DNA from: an uncultured Opitutaceae bacterium
GTDB lineage: Bacteria > Verrucomicrobiota > Verrucomicrobiia > Opitutales > Opitutaceae
Length of the DNA: 6,677 nt
Direction of reading: 5' to 3'
Assembly (NCBI GenBank): GCA_937902865.1
Contig: CALFNJ010000464.1
Span: forward strand, 1-6,677
Part shown: positions 6,338 to 6,677 of the stretch, piece by piece
Layout: each line of letters opens with the position of its first letter
Numbering within the stretch: position 1 is the stretch's first letter
Notes under the pieces: generated by a model
What the model saw: the letters and a program-made list of their open reading frames with translations, nothing else
Database searches by the model: none
Told to the model about the DNA's origin: nothing
Program-made: the position numbers and the translations under genes

Positions 6338-6677
6338 ATGGCCCGACCTGATCTCAATCTTCTGGCGACCCTGGATGTGCTGCTCGCGGAGGGCAGCGTC
6401 GCCCGCGCCGCCCAGCGTCTGCGCCTCAGTCCTTCCGCCATGAGCCGGGCGCTGGCGCGGCTGCGCGCGGCGACGGGCGACCCGCTGCTGGTCCGGGCCG
6501 GACGCGGACTCGTCTCGACGCCGCGTGCCGCCGAATTGCGGGAGCGGGTCCGCCACCTCGTGCACGACGGCTCCGCAGTGCTGCGTCCCGTCGGAAAACT
6601 CGACCCGCGGCAGCTGACCCGGACGTTCACGCTGCGGACCAGCGAAGGCTTCGTGGAAAATTTCGGCCCCGCCCTTC
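6338..6677 (+). CDS. LysR-family transcriptional regulator, 3' end outside the window
   Basis: The first 113 residues are visible. Residues 5-64 form the LysR winged helix-turn-helix: DLNLLATLDVLLAEGSVARA, then AAQRLRLSPSAMSRALARLR as the recognition part, then GDPLLVRAGRGLVSTPRA as the wing. A linker helix follows, and the start of the effector domain is seen as RTFTLRTSEGFVENFGPAL. The frame is open from 6257, so ATG 6305 and 6269 are also possible. ATG 6338 is preferred because LysR proteins start a few residues before the DLNLL segment, and because 6305 overlaps the candidate operator. Divergent placement predicts control of the MFS exporter and of itself. The effector is unknown. Confidence 0.9.
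   Translation, partial: MARPDLNLLATLDVLLAEGSVARAAQRLRLSPSAMSRALARLRAATGDPLLVRAGRGLVSTPRAAELRERVRHLVHDGSAVLRPVGKLDPRQLTRTFTLRTSEGFVENFGPAL

Noticed and set aside
4637..6565. 642-residue minus-strand open frame overlapping the MFS gene
   Set aside because: It is a shifted frame of the exporter that also runs across the LysR gene and repeat DNA; no domain is visible in it.

Overview
The window is GC-rich bacterial DNA with five protein genes, two of them cut by the window edges. Gene content alone does not fix the taxon. Two kinds of intergenic repeat resemble repeats I associate with Verrucomicrobia of the Opitutaceae type: triplets of a degenerate 8-mer C(A/G)CNGAGR, and 8-bp-stem/TCCC-loop hairpins. 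Weak or absent Shine-Dalgarno sequences at several genes would also fit that group. The assignment is an inference.

Layout. (1) 1-1674, minus: a membrane sensor histidine kinase (TM - extracytoplasmic helical region - TM - HAMP - PAS - PAS), cut by the window edge one residue before the expected H-box histidine. (2) 1675-1862: a divergent intergenic region holding a 39-bp-arm inverted repeat. (3) 1863-2963, plus: a soluble protein with an N-terminal receiver joined to a HisKA/HATPase kinase core. (4) 2964-3189: a region between convergent genes, filled with an 8-mer triplet and three look-alike hairpins. (5) 3190-4476, minus: a CLC-type antiporter of the fluoride-exporting (CLC-F, EriC-F) branch. 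(6) 4477-4785: a fluoride (crcB-motif) riboswitch with a clear SD-sequestering switch hairpin, then a candidate promoter and another repeat cluster. (7) 4786-6243, minus: a 14-TMS DHA2-type MFS drug exporter whose last eight codons, counting the stop, lie in a repeat arm. (8) 6244-6337: a compact divergent control region with a possible leaderless promoter and a palindromic operator candidate. (9) 6338-6677, plus: the N-terminal part of a LysR-family regulator.

How the parts work together. The clearest functional unit is the fluoride module. Fluoride binding to the aptamer in the 5' leader should hold the 3' aptamer strand away from the Shine-Dalgarno sequence, so that CLC-F is translated and expels F-. 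The MFS/LysR pair is a standard divergent efflux/regulator unit. The two signalling genes are divergent from each other and could belong to one phosphorelay, because the receiver-kinase has no sensor domain of its own and needs an upstream phosphodonor. No mobile-element gene, CRISPR array, tRNA or rRNA was seen. I found no wholly new system. The points most worth a second look are the riboswitch expression platform and the structured repeats.
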